DNA from: Bog-257 sp963834135
Lineage (GTDB): Bacteria > Acidobacteriota > Terriglobia > Terriglobales > Acidobacteriaceae
Length of the DNA: 64,000 nt
Direction of reading: 5' to 3'
Assembly (NCBI GenBank): GCA_963834135.1
Contig: CAWIAN010000013.1
Span: 186,001 to 250,000, forward strand
Position numbers and translations under genes: made by a program. Shown here piece after piece: positions 35,466 to 45,557 of the stretch; the first letter of the stretch is position 1, and every line of letters starts with the position of its first letter. A model generated the notes under the pieces. That model searched no databases. It was not told the origin of the DNA and was given only the letters and a program-made list of their open reading frames with translations.

Positions 35466-36866
35466 ATGAGTGCTGGAATCACCACCACGCCCGGCATCAA
35501 GACACCGGGCAGCTACATCAACGATGTTATGGCGCTGGTAAAGGCTAAGAACCCAGCCGAACCCGAATTTCATCAGGCCGTACAGGAAGTACTCGAGTCT
35601 TTACGTTTGGTGCTTGAGCGTCATCCGGAATACATTTCGGCCCGCATTCTTGAGCGCATTACCGAACCCGAGCGCGTCCTCATGTTCCGCGTGCCCTGGT
35701 TCGACGACCAGAATAATATTCAGGTCAATCGCGGCTTCCGTATCGAGATGAATAGCGCTATCGGCCCCTACAAGGGCGGCCTGCGCTTCCATCCCTCCGT
35801 CAATCTCGGCATTCTGAAGTTCCTCGCCTTCGAGCAGGTGTTCAAGAATTCCCTGACTACGCTACCCATGGGCGGTGGCAAAGGCGGATCGGATTTCGAC
35901 CCGAAAGGGAAGAGCGACAACGAAGTCATGCGCTTCTGCCAGAGCTTTATGACGGAACTGTGCCGGCACATCGGGCCAGACACCGACGTTCCGGCAGGCG
36001 ACATTGGCGTGGGCGGCCGTGAGATCGGCTATATGTTCGGCCAGTACAAGCGCATCCGGAACGAGTTCACCGGAGTGCTTACCGGCAAGGGACTGCACTG
36101 GGGCGGATCGCTGATTCGGCCGGAAGCGACCGGCTACGGCTGCGTGTACTTCGCCGAAGAGATGTTGAAGACCCGCAAGGAGACACTGGAAGGCAAGCTG
36201 TGCCTGGTCTCCGGCAGCGGCAACGTCTCGCAGTACACGGTAGAGAAACTGCTCGATCTGGGCGCGAAACCGGTGACTTTCTCCGACTCCGACGGCGCGA
36301 TCTACGATCCTGACGGCATCACCCGCGAGAAGCTGGCGTGGGTCATGGAACTGAAGAACACCAAGCGCGGCCGCATCCGCGACTACGCCGATCAGTACAA
36401 GAAGGCGATCTTCATGCCGACCGATCTGAAGCTGGGCTACAACCCACTTTGGAACATTAAGGCTGATTGCGCCTTCCCGAGTGCCACACAGAACGAAATC
36501 AACGCCAAGGATGCTGCCAACCTCATTAAGAATGGTGTGCAGGTGGTTGCCGAGGGCGCGAATATGCCGAGCACGCTGGAAGCCACCAAGCTGTTCCTGG
36601 AGGCGAAGGTCCTCTACGGTCCTGCGAAGGCGGCCAATGCGGGCGGCGTGGCTACCTCTGGCCTGGAGATGTCGCAGAACAGCGCGCGTCTGAGCTGGAC
36701 TCGCCAGGAGGTTGACCACAAGCTGCACAACATCATGATCGCCATCCACAAGACCTGCTTCGAGACTGCCGAAGAATACGGCACCCCGGGCAATCTGGTG
36801 AACGGCGCCAATATCGGCGGCTTCCTGAAAGTCGCCAATTCGATGCTGGATCAGGGACTGGTGTAG
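35466..36866 (+). CDS. gdhA: Glutamate dehydrogenase, hexameric type
   Basis: A 466-residue enzyme interconverting 2-oxoglutarate plus ammonia and glutamate; its length suggests the NADP-dependent class. Motifs are MNSAIGPYKGGLRFHPSVN and LPMGGGKGGSDFDPKGKSD (substrate and catalytic lysines), DIGVGGREIGYMFGQYK, the Rossmann loop SGSGNVSQYTVEKL, and NAGGVATSGLEMSQN. Coenzyme preference is inferred from family, not proven. GAGGAGG precedes the ATG by six bases. A strong hairpin follows the stop. Confidence 0.95.
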   Translation: MSAGITTTPGIKTPGSYINDVMALVKAKNPAEPEFHQAVQEVLESLRLVLERHPEYISARILERITEPERVLMFRVPWFDDQNNIQVNRGFRIEMNSAIGPYKGGLRFHPSVNLGILKFLAFEQVFKNSLTTLPMGGGKGGSDFDPKGKSDNEVMRFCQSFMTELCRHIGPDTDVPAGDIGVGGREIGYMFGQYKRIRNEFTGVLTGKGLHWGGSLIRPEATGYGCVYFAEEMLKTRKETLEGKLCLVSGSGNVSQYTVEKLLDLGAKPVTFSDSDGAIYDPDGITREKLAWVMELKNTKRGRIRDYADQYKKAIFMPTDLKLGYNPLWNIKADCAFPSATQNEINAKDAANLIKNGVQVVAEGANMPSTLEATKLFLEAKVLYGPAKAANAGGVATSGLEMSQNSARLSWTRQEVDHKLHNIMIAIHKTCFETAEEYGTPGNLVNGANIGGFLKVANSMLDQGLV

Positions 36867-36891
36867 TCTCTGCGATTACGGTTGCGTATGC

Positions 36892-36917
36892 TGCGGGGTG
36901 GAGTGATCCACCCCGCA
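36892..36917 (+). terminator. Strong hairpin after gdhA
   Basis: A perfect 11-bp stem, TGCGGGGTGGA/TCCACCCCGCA, with a four-base loop lies 25 bases after the stop. Only a weak T-stretch follows, so termination is likely but not certain. Confidence 0.65.
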
Positions 36918-37082
36918 TCGATTTGCGATAGTTCAAGTTTCCATCAGAGTACCGTCCCAGCATTGAACCAGCCACGTAACGAGAGATCAAGCTGCTACGG
37001 CATCTCGGTTAGTTTACGAGGTAATAGGCAACCAACCTTTGCACACTAAATTCTGAGTACTGGAATTTAGAAAGGGGGATCT

Positions 37083-38285
37083 ATGAACCCGTCCCTCCGC
37101 TCTTTGAGAAAAGCAGCGTTGTTCATGGCGTCGGCTGCCTTTGCAACCCTCGCTGCCTCCGCGGCAGCAGCCCAGACGATGCCCACCGGAAGCTGGCACA
37201 AGTTGCCCGCGCCATCTTGCAGTCCACCGGGACACGGCTTTCAGACGTTTTTGAACGCAGCCGCATGGCTTCCCGGTTCGCAGGTCGGATTCGCGGTCGG
37301 CGAATGCCGGCACGATCCTCAGTACTATGTAAACTTCCCTTTGATCTACCGGGTCACTCCACAGGGCGGTGGAGTTCCAATGCAGGCCTACAATAATCCG
37401 CTTTACGCGGCGAACATACTAAATGCCGTGTCTGCCGACAGCCCAAACGACATCTGGGCCGCAGGCTATTCCGAAAATCCCTGTTGCCGATGGGTGATAA
37501 ACGTTCAAACATCAACCGGAGGCGCCTTCCGGCCGATTGCCTGCCCAAATCCCGGCAGCAGTCAGAACATTGCCTACGGCATCCTGGCGTTCGCGCCTAA
37601 CAACGTTTACATCGCGGGAACTTACACAACTACCTCCTCGGCAAATACGTATTTTGCTCACTGGAATGGCGTGTCGTGTACGCAGATTCCGAGCCCCAAT
37701 CCAAATCTTGTGAATTACTTTTACGCTATCGGAGGCAGCTCCCCGCAGGATATCTGGCTGGTGGGAGAGTACGGAAATTTAAATGGCACCGTTCCTTTGT
37801 GCATCCACTACAACGGCACGGACTACGCTCAGTTCGCGTGTCCGCTCGGTACCGGGTCTGTGTACAACCGCCTGGTGAGTGTCTCGGTCATCCGGGGAGG
37901 CTTCGCCTGGGCCGGAGGTTATGAAGACAACCTGAGCATGTGGTGGGGACTCAGTGATGTTTTCTTTGCCGGATCCTGGCGGCTGGCATACGGACCCTTG
38001 TCGCAGTGCTTCACAGACGTCTATCGAGTCTGGGGGGTGGCAGGAGTGAATCCCAACTTCGCCTGGCAGGTTTCCGAGTGCCAGGGGGCCACGATCATTG
38101 CCTACTGGAACGGACGGTGGAACGCGTTCCCGCCCCCGCAAATTCCGGGAGTCGATTACAACGTTCTATTTGGAGTGTCGGCCAGCGATACCCACGGAAC
38201 ACTAGCGGCCGGCAACTATAACTTGCAAACCCCGAACGGCTCAGGACCGCAGCTGCCTTACATTGCCCTTTACACCGATCAATAA
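37083..38285 (+). CDS. Secreted hypothetical protein with propeller-like repeats
   Basis: A 400-residue protein with a signal peptide (ALFMASAAFATLAASAAAAQ). At least three repeats resemble beta-propeller blades: SPNDIWAAGY, PNNVYIAGTY and SPQDIWLVGEY, each about 50-70 residues apart. Ten or more cysteines occur, often paired near repeat edges, suggesting disulfides in an extracytoplasmic fold. I do not recognise a specific family. AAAGGGGGATCT gives a good ribosome site. It stands alone. Confidence 0.7.
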   Translation: MNPSLRSLRKAALFMASAAFATLAASAAAAQTMPTGSWHKLPAPSCSPPGHGFQTFLNAAAWLPGSQVGFAVGECRHDPQYYVNFPLIYRVTPQGGGVPMQAYNNPLYAANILNAVSADSPNDIWAAGYSENPCCRWVINVQTSTGGAFRPIACPNPGSSQNIAYGILAFAPNNVYIAGTYTTTSSANTYFAHWNGVSCTQIPSPNPNLVNYFYAIGGSSPQDIWLVGEYGNLNGTVPLCIHYNGTDYAQFACPLGTGSVYNRLVSVSVIRGGFAWAGGYEDNLSMWWGLSDVFFAGSWRLAYGPLSQCFTDVYRVWGVAGVNPNFAWQVSECQGATIIAYWNGRWNAFPPPQIPGVDYNVLFGVSASDTHGTLAAGNYNLQTPNGSGPQLPYIALYTDQ

Positions 38286-38751
38286 ATTTTCGAAGCGCGT
38301 GAGCCTCAATTGTTGAAGACGTCGTTGCCGCCGAACTCTGTCACGTTCGACTGTGATTAACTCGCTTGGTCAGGGTACTGCTGCCGGGTAGAATTGTAGG
38401 CGGGAAGGATGAGGAGAAGTTGTGTCCGGACTCGCTACCGGCCATCATCCTCCAGAGTGTGACTGTTTTGATTCGGCGCCTGAGTCGTTATCTCACTTGC
38501 CCGGCTCGCCTTCGATCAGACGATTCCAGACCCGTTCAGCCCCTCGAAATCGACGCTCAGTCTCTGGCGTTCACGATATTGCCACCAACCCCGATGGGGT
38601 CAAGATTTTGCATGGCTCCGCTAGTGTTTTCAATATTTTACGAACGAATCGGGGGAGGGCGGTATGCCTCCGTTGACGGCGGCAGTCCAAGTTCGTCACG
38701 CCGGACCTGCGAGCGTTTCATCCCGCTTATCCTCGGAGGAGACGGGTTCGC
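38286..38751. other. Long intergenic gap
   Basis: In 466 bp I find open frames but none with a recognisable protein or a ribosome site, and no clear repeat. GGAGGAGACGGGTTCGC just before 38752 supplies the ribosome site of the next gene. Confidence 0.5.
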
Positions 38752-41739
38752 ATGAGTATGGCGCGCTCCACTCCCGATCCCGCCCCCTCCCACGAGCGCC
38801 TCTTCGAAGGCTTCGAGAACCTGATGCCGTTCCGCGTGAACGACATCCTGCTGGTCTCCAGCCTCTACGACTCCTTCATCCTGCGCGAAGATGGCCGACT
38901 GAACGAGCTGCTCATCGGCGAATCGCTCGAGCTCAACCTACACCAGGTTCCGGGGATCACACACGTCTCCAGCGGCGAAGAGGCAGTGCAGCTTGCGCAC
39001 TCTCGGCGCTTCAACCTGATCGTCACCAACTTGCAAGTCGGCGATATGGACGCCGCGCAACTCGCTCGTCACGTGAAAGCTTCCGGCCTTGATGTTCCCG
39101 TTGTCGTGCTGGCCTACGATTATCGCGAGATCCAGAACTTCATCGCGCGCAATCCGGTTACCGACATCGACCGCATCTTCCTCTGGCAAGGGAACGCGCG
39201 CATCCTGCTCTCGATCGTCAATTACATCGAAGACAAGCGCAACGCGCTGCACGACACGCGAGCCATGAACGTTCCCGTCCTCCTGCTGGTGGAGGACGAC
39301 ATCACTTACTACTCGCTGTTCCTCCCCGTGATTTACACGGAGATCATCAGCCAGTCGCGCCGCTTGCTGAGCGAGGCGTTAAATATCGCGCACAAACTGG
39401 TCCGCATGCGGGCGCGCCCGAAGATTCTGCTGTGTTCCAACTACGAAGAGGCTGAGCGCGAAGTCTTGAAATATCGCGAATACCTGCTGGGCGTGATTTC
39501 CGACGTCGAGTTCCCCCGTGCCGGCGAGCTGACGAAAGGAGCTGGTTTTGAACTAGCGCACATGGTGCGCGACACGGTACCCGATGTGCCGATCGTGTTG
39601 CAATCCAGTCGCACGGGATTCATGGACCGGGCGCATGAGGAAGGCTTTTCCTTCCTGCAGAAGCGTTCACCCACGTTGCTTGGCGACCTGCGAAAAATTC
39701 TGACGGAGGAGATGGGCTTCGGCGATTTCGTCTTCCGCCAGCCCAATGGCACAACAGAAGTCGCGCGCGCGGCCGACCTCAACGCCCTGGAGACGCTGTT
39801 ACGCACCGTGCCGGAAGAGAGCCTTGCCTTTCACGGGCAGCGAAACCACTTCTCGCACTGGCTGATGGCGCGCACTGAATTCGCCTTGGCGCAGAAGCTG
39901 CGGCCACGCACCGTCAGCGACTTCGGCTCGCTCGAACATTTGCGGCGCGACCTGATCGACTCCATCGCGGAATATCGTCGCGAACAAAGCCAGGCGCTAA
40001 TCGGCGAGTTCAATCCCACAACCTTCCAACCGGGCGAGACCTTCTTCCTGCAGCTCGGCGGCGGATCGCTCGGCGGCAAAGCCCGTGGTCTGGCCTTCAT
40101 ACGCCACATCCTTCGACAGCGCGGTATCGCGCGCAGCTTCTCGGGAGTTCGTATCACGGTGCCGCCAACGTTGGTGCTCACCACCGAAGTCTTCGATCGC
40201 TTCCTCAGCGACAATGGCCTGCTGGATCTCGCGATTCACAGCGACGACGACATCGAAATCACGCGGCGATTTCTGCAGGCATCGTTCCCGATATCGCTGC
40301 TCGACAACCTGCTCGCGTTTCTGGAAGGAGTGCGCTATCCGCTGGCAGTGCGTTCGTCCAGCTTGCTGGAGGACTCGCAGTACCAGCCATTCTCGGGTGT
40401 TTACGAGACGTTCATGCTGGCCAACTCTCATCCCGACATCCAGCTGCGTCTGGAGCAATTGCTGGAGGCCATCAAACTCGTCTATGCATCCACCTTCAGC
40501 CAACACGCGAAGGCTTACGTCCGAGCGACGCCGTATCGCCTGGAGGAAGAGAAGATGGCGGTGGTACTGCAGCAGGTAGTGGGCGCCGCACATGCGGACC
40601 GCTTCTATCCCGACTTTTCTGGCGTGGTACGTTCGCGGAATTTTTATCCCATGGGACATATCACGGTCGCTGACGGCTTCTCGGCGGTCGCGCTCGGATT
40701 AGGCCGGGCTGTAGTTAGCGGAGGGAAGTGCCTGACCTTCAGCCCGCGCCATCCCCAGCATTTGGTGCAGTTCTCGTCGGTGGAAGATGTGCTGGCGAAT
40801 TCGCAGACGGAGTTCTGGGCGCTGGAACTCGATCACACGGCAGAATCTGCCGACCCATCAAACAGCTTGCGCGAGATCCCCTTCGGCTTGAACGTGGCTG
40901 AACGGGATGGCACCCTTCAGATGCTGGCTTCGACTTACTCCGTCGACAACCATGCTGTTTACGACGGGCTCAGCCGGCCTGGGGCGCGTATTGTGAGCTT
41001 CGCGCCCATCCTGAAGCATGGACGCTTCCCGTTGCCACAGCTTCTAGATCGCCTGATGACGACAGGCGAGCAAGCCTTGGGACGTCCGGTCGAAATCGAA
41101 TTTGCGGTGCGCCTGCCGCAAGCCGAAGGTGAGCCGGCAGACTTCGGTTTCCTGCAACTTCGGCCCCTGGTTCTCTCGCGTGAGGGTGAAGACATTCGTC
41201 TGGACGAAGTCGATCCACAAAAGCTCATCTGCCAAAGTTCGGTGGTGCTGGGACACGGACGCGTGCACGATTTGCGGGATGCGATTGTGGTTGACTCTCA
41301 TCGTTTCGAGCGGCCACGCAGCCGGGAAGTGGCTCAAGCCGTGGCGCATCTCAATGCCAAGCTCAGCGCAGAGAATAGGCCATACCTGCTGATTGGAGTG
41401 GGCCGGTGGGGCTCGACCGATCCGTGGCTCGGCATTCCGGTCGCGTGGGACCAGATCTCCGGCGCACGCGTCATCGTCGAATCGGGCTTCCGCGATTTCC
41501 GCGTCGCGCCCTCGCAAGGCAGCCACTTCTTCCAGAATTTAACGGCCTTCCAGATCGGATATTTCACCGTCAATCCCGATGCCGGTGAAGGCTTCATCGA
41601 CTGGCGATGGCTCGCCGATCATCCCGCTGTCGAGGAACTCGAATGCGTTCGTCATGTGTGCTTCGAGTCACCGATAATCGTCATGATGAACGGCAAGGTC
41701 GGCCGCGGCATGATCTTCAAACCCGAGATCGCGCAGTAA
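38752..41739 (+). CDS. Receiver-like domains fused to a PEP/pyruvate-binding ATP-grasp domain
   Basis: A 995-residue protein. Residues about 30-160 look like a response-regulator receiver (LLVSSLYDSFILREDG..LIVTNLQVGDMDAAQLARHVK). Residues about 175-320 look like a second (VLLLVEDDITYYSLF..LGVISDVEFPRAGELTKGAG..VPIVLQSS). From about 430 the protein matches the nucleotide-binding domain of PEP synthase/pyruvate phosphate dikinase: GGGSLGGKARGLAFI and LAVRSSSLLEDSQYQPFSGVYETF. The swivelling phospho-histidine domain and the PEP-binding barrel are missing. The C-terminal part (GVGRWGSTDPWLGIPV..GSHFFQNLT) is specific to this protein type. It cannot do the full PEP-synthase reaction; a phosphotransfer or signalling role is possible. 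Confidence 0.8.
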   Translation: MSMARSTPDPAPSHERLFEGFENLMPFRVNDILLVSSLYDSFILREDGRLNELLIGESLELNLHQVPGITHVSSGEEAVQLAHSRRFNLIVTNLQVGDMDAAQLARHVKASGLDVPVVVLAYDYREIQNFIARNPVTDIDRIFLWQGNARILLSIVNYIEDKRNALHDTRAMNVPVLLLVEDDITYYSLFLPVIYTEIISQSRRLLSEALNIAHKLVRMRARPKILLCSNYEEAEREVLKYREYLLGVISDVEFPRAGELTKGAGFELAHMVRDTVPDVPIVLQSSRTGFMDRAHEEGFSFLQKRSPTLLGDLRKILTEEMGFGDFVFRQPNGTTEVARAADLNALETLLRTVPEESLAFHGQRNHFSHWLMARTEFALAQKLRPRTVSDFGSLEHLRRDLIDSIAEYRREQSQALIGEFNPTTFQPGETFFLQLGGGSLGGKARGLAFIRHILRQRGIARSFSGVRITVPPTLVLTTEVFDRFLSDNGLLDLAIHSDDDIEITRRFLQASFPISLLDNLLAFLEGVRYPLAVRSSSLLEDSQYQPFSGVYETFMLANSHPDIQLRLEQLLEAIKLVYASTFSQHAKAYVRATPYRLEEEKMAVVLQQVVGAAHADRFYPDFSGVVRSRNFYPMGHITVADGFSAVALGLGRAVVSGGKCLTFSPRHPQHLVQFSSVEDVLANSQTEFWALELDHTAESADPSNSLREIPFGLNVAERDGTLQMLASTYSVDNHAVYDGLSRPGARIVSFAPILKHGRFPLPQLLDRLMTTGEQALGRPVEIEFAVRLPQAEGEPADFGFLQLRPLVLSREGEDIRLDEVDPQKLICQSSVVLGHGRVHDLRDAIVVDSHRFERPRSREVAQAVAHLNAKLSAENRPYLLIGVGRWGSTDPWLGIPVAWDQISGARVIVESGFRDFRVAPSQGSHFFQNLTAFQIGYFTVNPDAGEGFIDWRWLADHPAVEELECVRHVCFESPIIVMMNGKVGRGMIFKPEIAQ

Positions 41740-41830
41740 TTTCTGAGCGGAAAGTCATTGCCTTGTGCGATGCTAGGATTTCGCGCGGCAATCGGCAGCA
41801 GCAAGGAAAGACAATCGAGCGGATCGCCTG

Positions 41831-43539
<1,709 letters not shown>

Positions 43540-43543
<4 letters not shown>

Positions 43544-43791
43544 CAACCGAAGCACAGCAGATGGTGGATGAAGTTGCGAAGTTGATCCGCAAGCCGGGAT
43601 TGCAGCTGGATGAAACGACTCCGCTGGTAAGCTCCGGGCTTATCGATTCGATGGCGCTGGTCGACCTGCTGTTGAAACTCGAAGACGTCACCAAGAAGCG
43701 CATCCCTGCCGGCAGAGTGCAACCCAAGGACATGAATACCGTCGCGCTCATGCTGGCCACGGCCGAGCGCGTGGGCAAGCTGCGCAAGTAA
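43540..43791 (+). CDS. Acyl carrier protein
   Basis: An 83-residue carrier protein. The phosphopantetheine site is Ser37 in GLIDSMALVDLLLKLED; the flanking DSM is canonical. Acidic helix 2 and the C-terminal helices are present. Coupled by four bases to the acyl-AMP ligase, it is the likely acceptor of the activated acyl group. No ketosynthase, transferase or condensation gene is in the vicinity. Confidence 0.9.
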
Positions 43792-43897
43792 TTCGTTCGC
43801 CGGTTGCAGGTTCGCGACTCGACAAGCAGTGACGCTGTCGGTTAATGTGGAACACCATCACAACGCCCACTGGCCGGGTAGACACGGAGGGGTGAGC

Positions 43898-44290
43898 ATG
43901 TTCAAAGGTTTTCGCGATTTCGTTCTTCGGGGCAACGTCGTCGATTTAGCCGTAGGCGTGGTGATCGGCGCCGCCTTCGGCACCGTGGTCACAGCCTTTG
44001 TCAAAGACCTGCTCACACCAATCATTGCTGCGCTGGTGAAGAAGCCCGATTTCTCCGGACTGGCCTTCGAAGTGAACGGTGCCAAGTTCCTCTACGGTGA
44101 CTTCATCAATGCGATCATTTCCTTCTTGCTGGTCGCGGCCGCCGTCTACTATTTCGTTGTCCTACCAGTAAATGCATTGATGAAGCGATTCGAGAAGCAG
44201 GCGCTTCCCGACAAGAAGAAATGTCCGCAATGCCAGAGCGACATTCCAGTTGAAGCGCATCGCTGCGCATTTTGCACTCAGCCGGTGTAA
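43898..44290 (+). CDS. mscL: Large-conductance mechanosensitive channel MscL with zinc-ribbon tail
   Basis: A 130-residue channel with FKGFRDFVLRGNVVDLAVGVVIGAAFGTVVTAFVKDLLTP as the N-terminal amphipathic helix and pore helix, and a second helix (AIISFLLVAAAVYYFVVLPVN). It opens under membrane tension to release solutes. The C-terminus carries CPQC..CAFC, a zinc-ribbon-like pair absent from E. coli MscL. The ATG six bases after GGAGGGG is preferred; an in-frame GTG six bases earlier is possible. Confidence 0.94.
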   Translation: MFKGFRDFVLRGNVVDLAVGVVIGAAFGTVVTAFVKDLLTPIIAALVKKPDFSGLAFEVNGAKFLYGDFINAIISFLLVAAAVYYFVVLPVNALMKRFEKQALPDKKKCPQCQSDIPVEAHRCAFCTQPV

Positions 44291-44312
44291 GTCTGTCGCC
44301 GGGTAGAAATCC

Positions 44313-44816
44313 TCAGTGGCGCAGGGTGGAGCGTTTCTCCCCAGGCAGACAAGTGTGAGCGGGACCGGTTCGTCGCCTGATCGCCGCGCGCAGTCGCCGC
44401 CAGAACGTTTTGCGTGAATACCAGATCGCTACCGACACTGCCAGCCAAACCAGTGCGGCTACGGCAATCACTATCGGCACGGGGTGCGCCGGCAGCAATT
44501 TCCAAGCCACCAATCCAAAGGCCATCAGGCCCACGCTTCCCATAGCAGCGCCGCCAGCGTCCACTCCTGCAACCTGATGCGCAAATAGGTTTTTATGGGC
44601 GTCCGCGCGTGCCTTCCGCTCTTCATGTTTTTCTAACAACGTCGCGGCCGCGGGGAAGATTGCAGGTGCTGCCAGGAAAAGCCCACCTATTTCCGGTCCG
44701 TAATGCTTAGCGATAAAGCCCGCCAATGCCGTCACCGTTCCGCCGAAGATGAAGCGAACAAAATATTCCTGCCACTTCGTCTGCTTGAGCGCTTCGAAAT
44801 TGGTTTCGATCTTCAC
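44313..44816 (-). CDS. Small integral membrane protein, DUF3147-like (second of a pair)
   Basis: A 167-residue protein with about four helices: QEYFVRFIFGGTVTALAGFIAKHYGPEIGGLFLAAPAIFPAAATLL, then AMGSVGLMAFGLVAWKLL and PIVIAVAALVWLAVSVAIWY. The pattern resembles DUF3147 membrane proteins. A charged segment (EKHEERKARADAHKN) separates the halves. The GTG start overlaps the stop of the upstream gene (GTGA), indicating coupling. An earlier frame extension lies inside the neighbour. Confidence 0.75.
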   Translation of the reverse strand: MKIETNFEALKQTKWQEYFVRFIFGGTVTALAGFIAKHYGPEIGGLFLAAPAIFPAAATLLEKHEERKARADAHKNLFAHQVAGVDAGGAAMGSVGLMAFGLVAWKLLPAHPVPIVIAVAALVWLAVSVAIWYSRKTFWRRLRAAIRRRTGPAHTCLPGEKRSTLRH

Positions 44817-45163
44817 CGTCGACCCAGCAATCCGTACCAGAGTCCCAAGGCTGCACCCAGCCACAGCGGCAACGCCAGGCTGCTGACGGGCAGCGCCGCC
44901 CACTTCTTGCGAATCATCATCCAGCTCGCGACGGACGCATAGAGGAAGAACGCCACTGCGCCCAGAATCATTGATCGCGCCTCAGTGCTGGCGTAGAGAT
45001 GCCCGTGTTGTTTTACGGTGAGGGCAATGGTGGCAAGCGCTACCGACGGTGCGGCTCCAAACAGTCCCGCAAAACTCTTGGGCTTCAAAATGTCACCCAG
45101 CACGGCGAACAGAGACACTGTTAGTCCGCCCACGATTATTCGCATAATGACGTCCAATGCCAT
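44813..45163 (-). CDS. Small integral membrane protein, DUF3147-like (first of a pair)
   Basis: A 116-residue protein with four hydrophobic helices. Part of its core, GDILKPKSFAGLFGAAPSVALATIALT, mirrors the GGLFLAAPAIFPAA segment of the next gene, so the two look like diverged homologs that may form a heteromer. It is transcribed away from gyrB. GGAGG lies unusually close to the ATG, so the next Met (MRIIVGG) is an alternative start. Confidence 0.75.
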   Translation of the reverse strand: MALDVIMRIIVGGLTVSLFAVLGDILKPKSFAGLFGAAPSVALATIALTVKQHGHLYASTEARSMILGAVAFFLYASVASWMMIRKKWAALPVSSLALPLWLGAALGLWYGLLGRR

Positions 45164-45213
45164 GCCTCCAAATTGGTGATTGGTCGACGCCGCTTTGGTT
45201 CCTGCGCTGAAAT

Positions 45214-45230
45214 CATCTGAATTTCAGATG
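45214..45230. promoter_or_regulatory. 17-bp perfect palindrome between the membrane pair and gyrB
   Basis: CATCTGAATTTCAGATG has two 8-bp arms about a single central base. It lies 51 bp before the divergent membrane-protein gene and about 180 bp before the gyrB promoter, so it more probably controls the membrane pair. Confidence 0.5.
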
Positions 45231-45410
45231 TTCTTATGAAGTCCATTCTCGAAAGGCACTTATTACGATTTCGTTACTACAGAGGTTAGGATTGCAAGTT
45301 TCGCGGGCAGAGTTGTTTGAAGCTTATGCAGAATGCTGGAAAGCGTCTGTAAGTTGTTAATTACACGGCACTTCGCCTGGGCTAAGCAGATCGAGCGCGC
45401 CCTTTTATTG

Positions 45411-45419
45411 TGGTACAAT
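45411..45419 (+). promoter_or_regulatory. Extended -10 promoter for gyrB
   Basis: TGGTACAAT has the TGn extension directly before a good -10 hexamer. No clear -35 is present, as expected for extended -10 promoters. It would start transcription about 130 bases before the chosen gyrB ATG. Confidence 0.45.
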
Positions 45420-45557
45420 CAATCAGGGTTAAAACGCGCCTAAGTTACTGAAATTCCTAGTACATATGCAGTATCTGTCGAGTTAATGCTCGGCGGTTTT
45501 GATCCCGGTGAAAAGCGTCAATCGGCTCACGATGCCGTTGCTTACGAATGGAGCAGG

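Noticed and set aside
35862..36749. 295-codon minus-strand frame opposite gdhA
   Set aside because: Shadow of gdhA; the residues show no family resemblance.
38366..38755. Plus-strand frames in the 466-bp gap before the receiver/ATP-grasp gene
   Set aside because: No ribosome site or recognisable motif, and composition atypical of coding DNA here.
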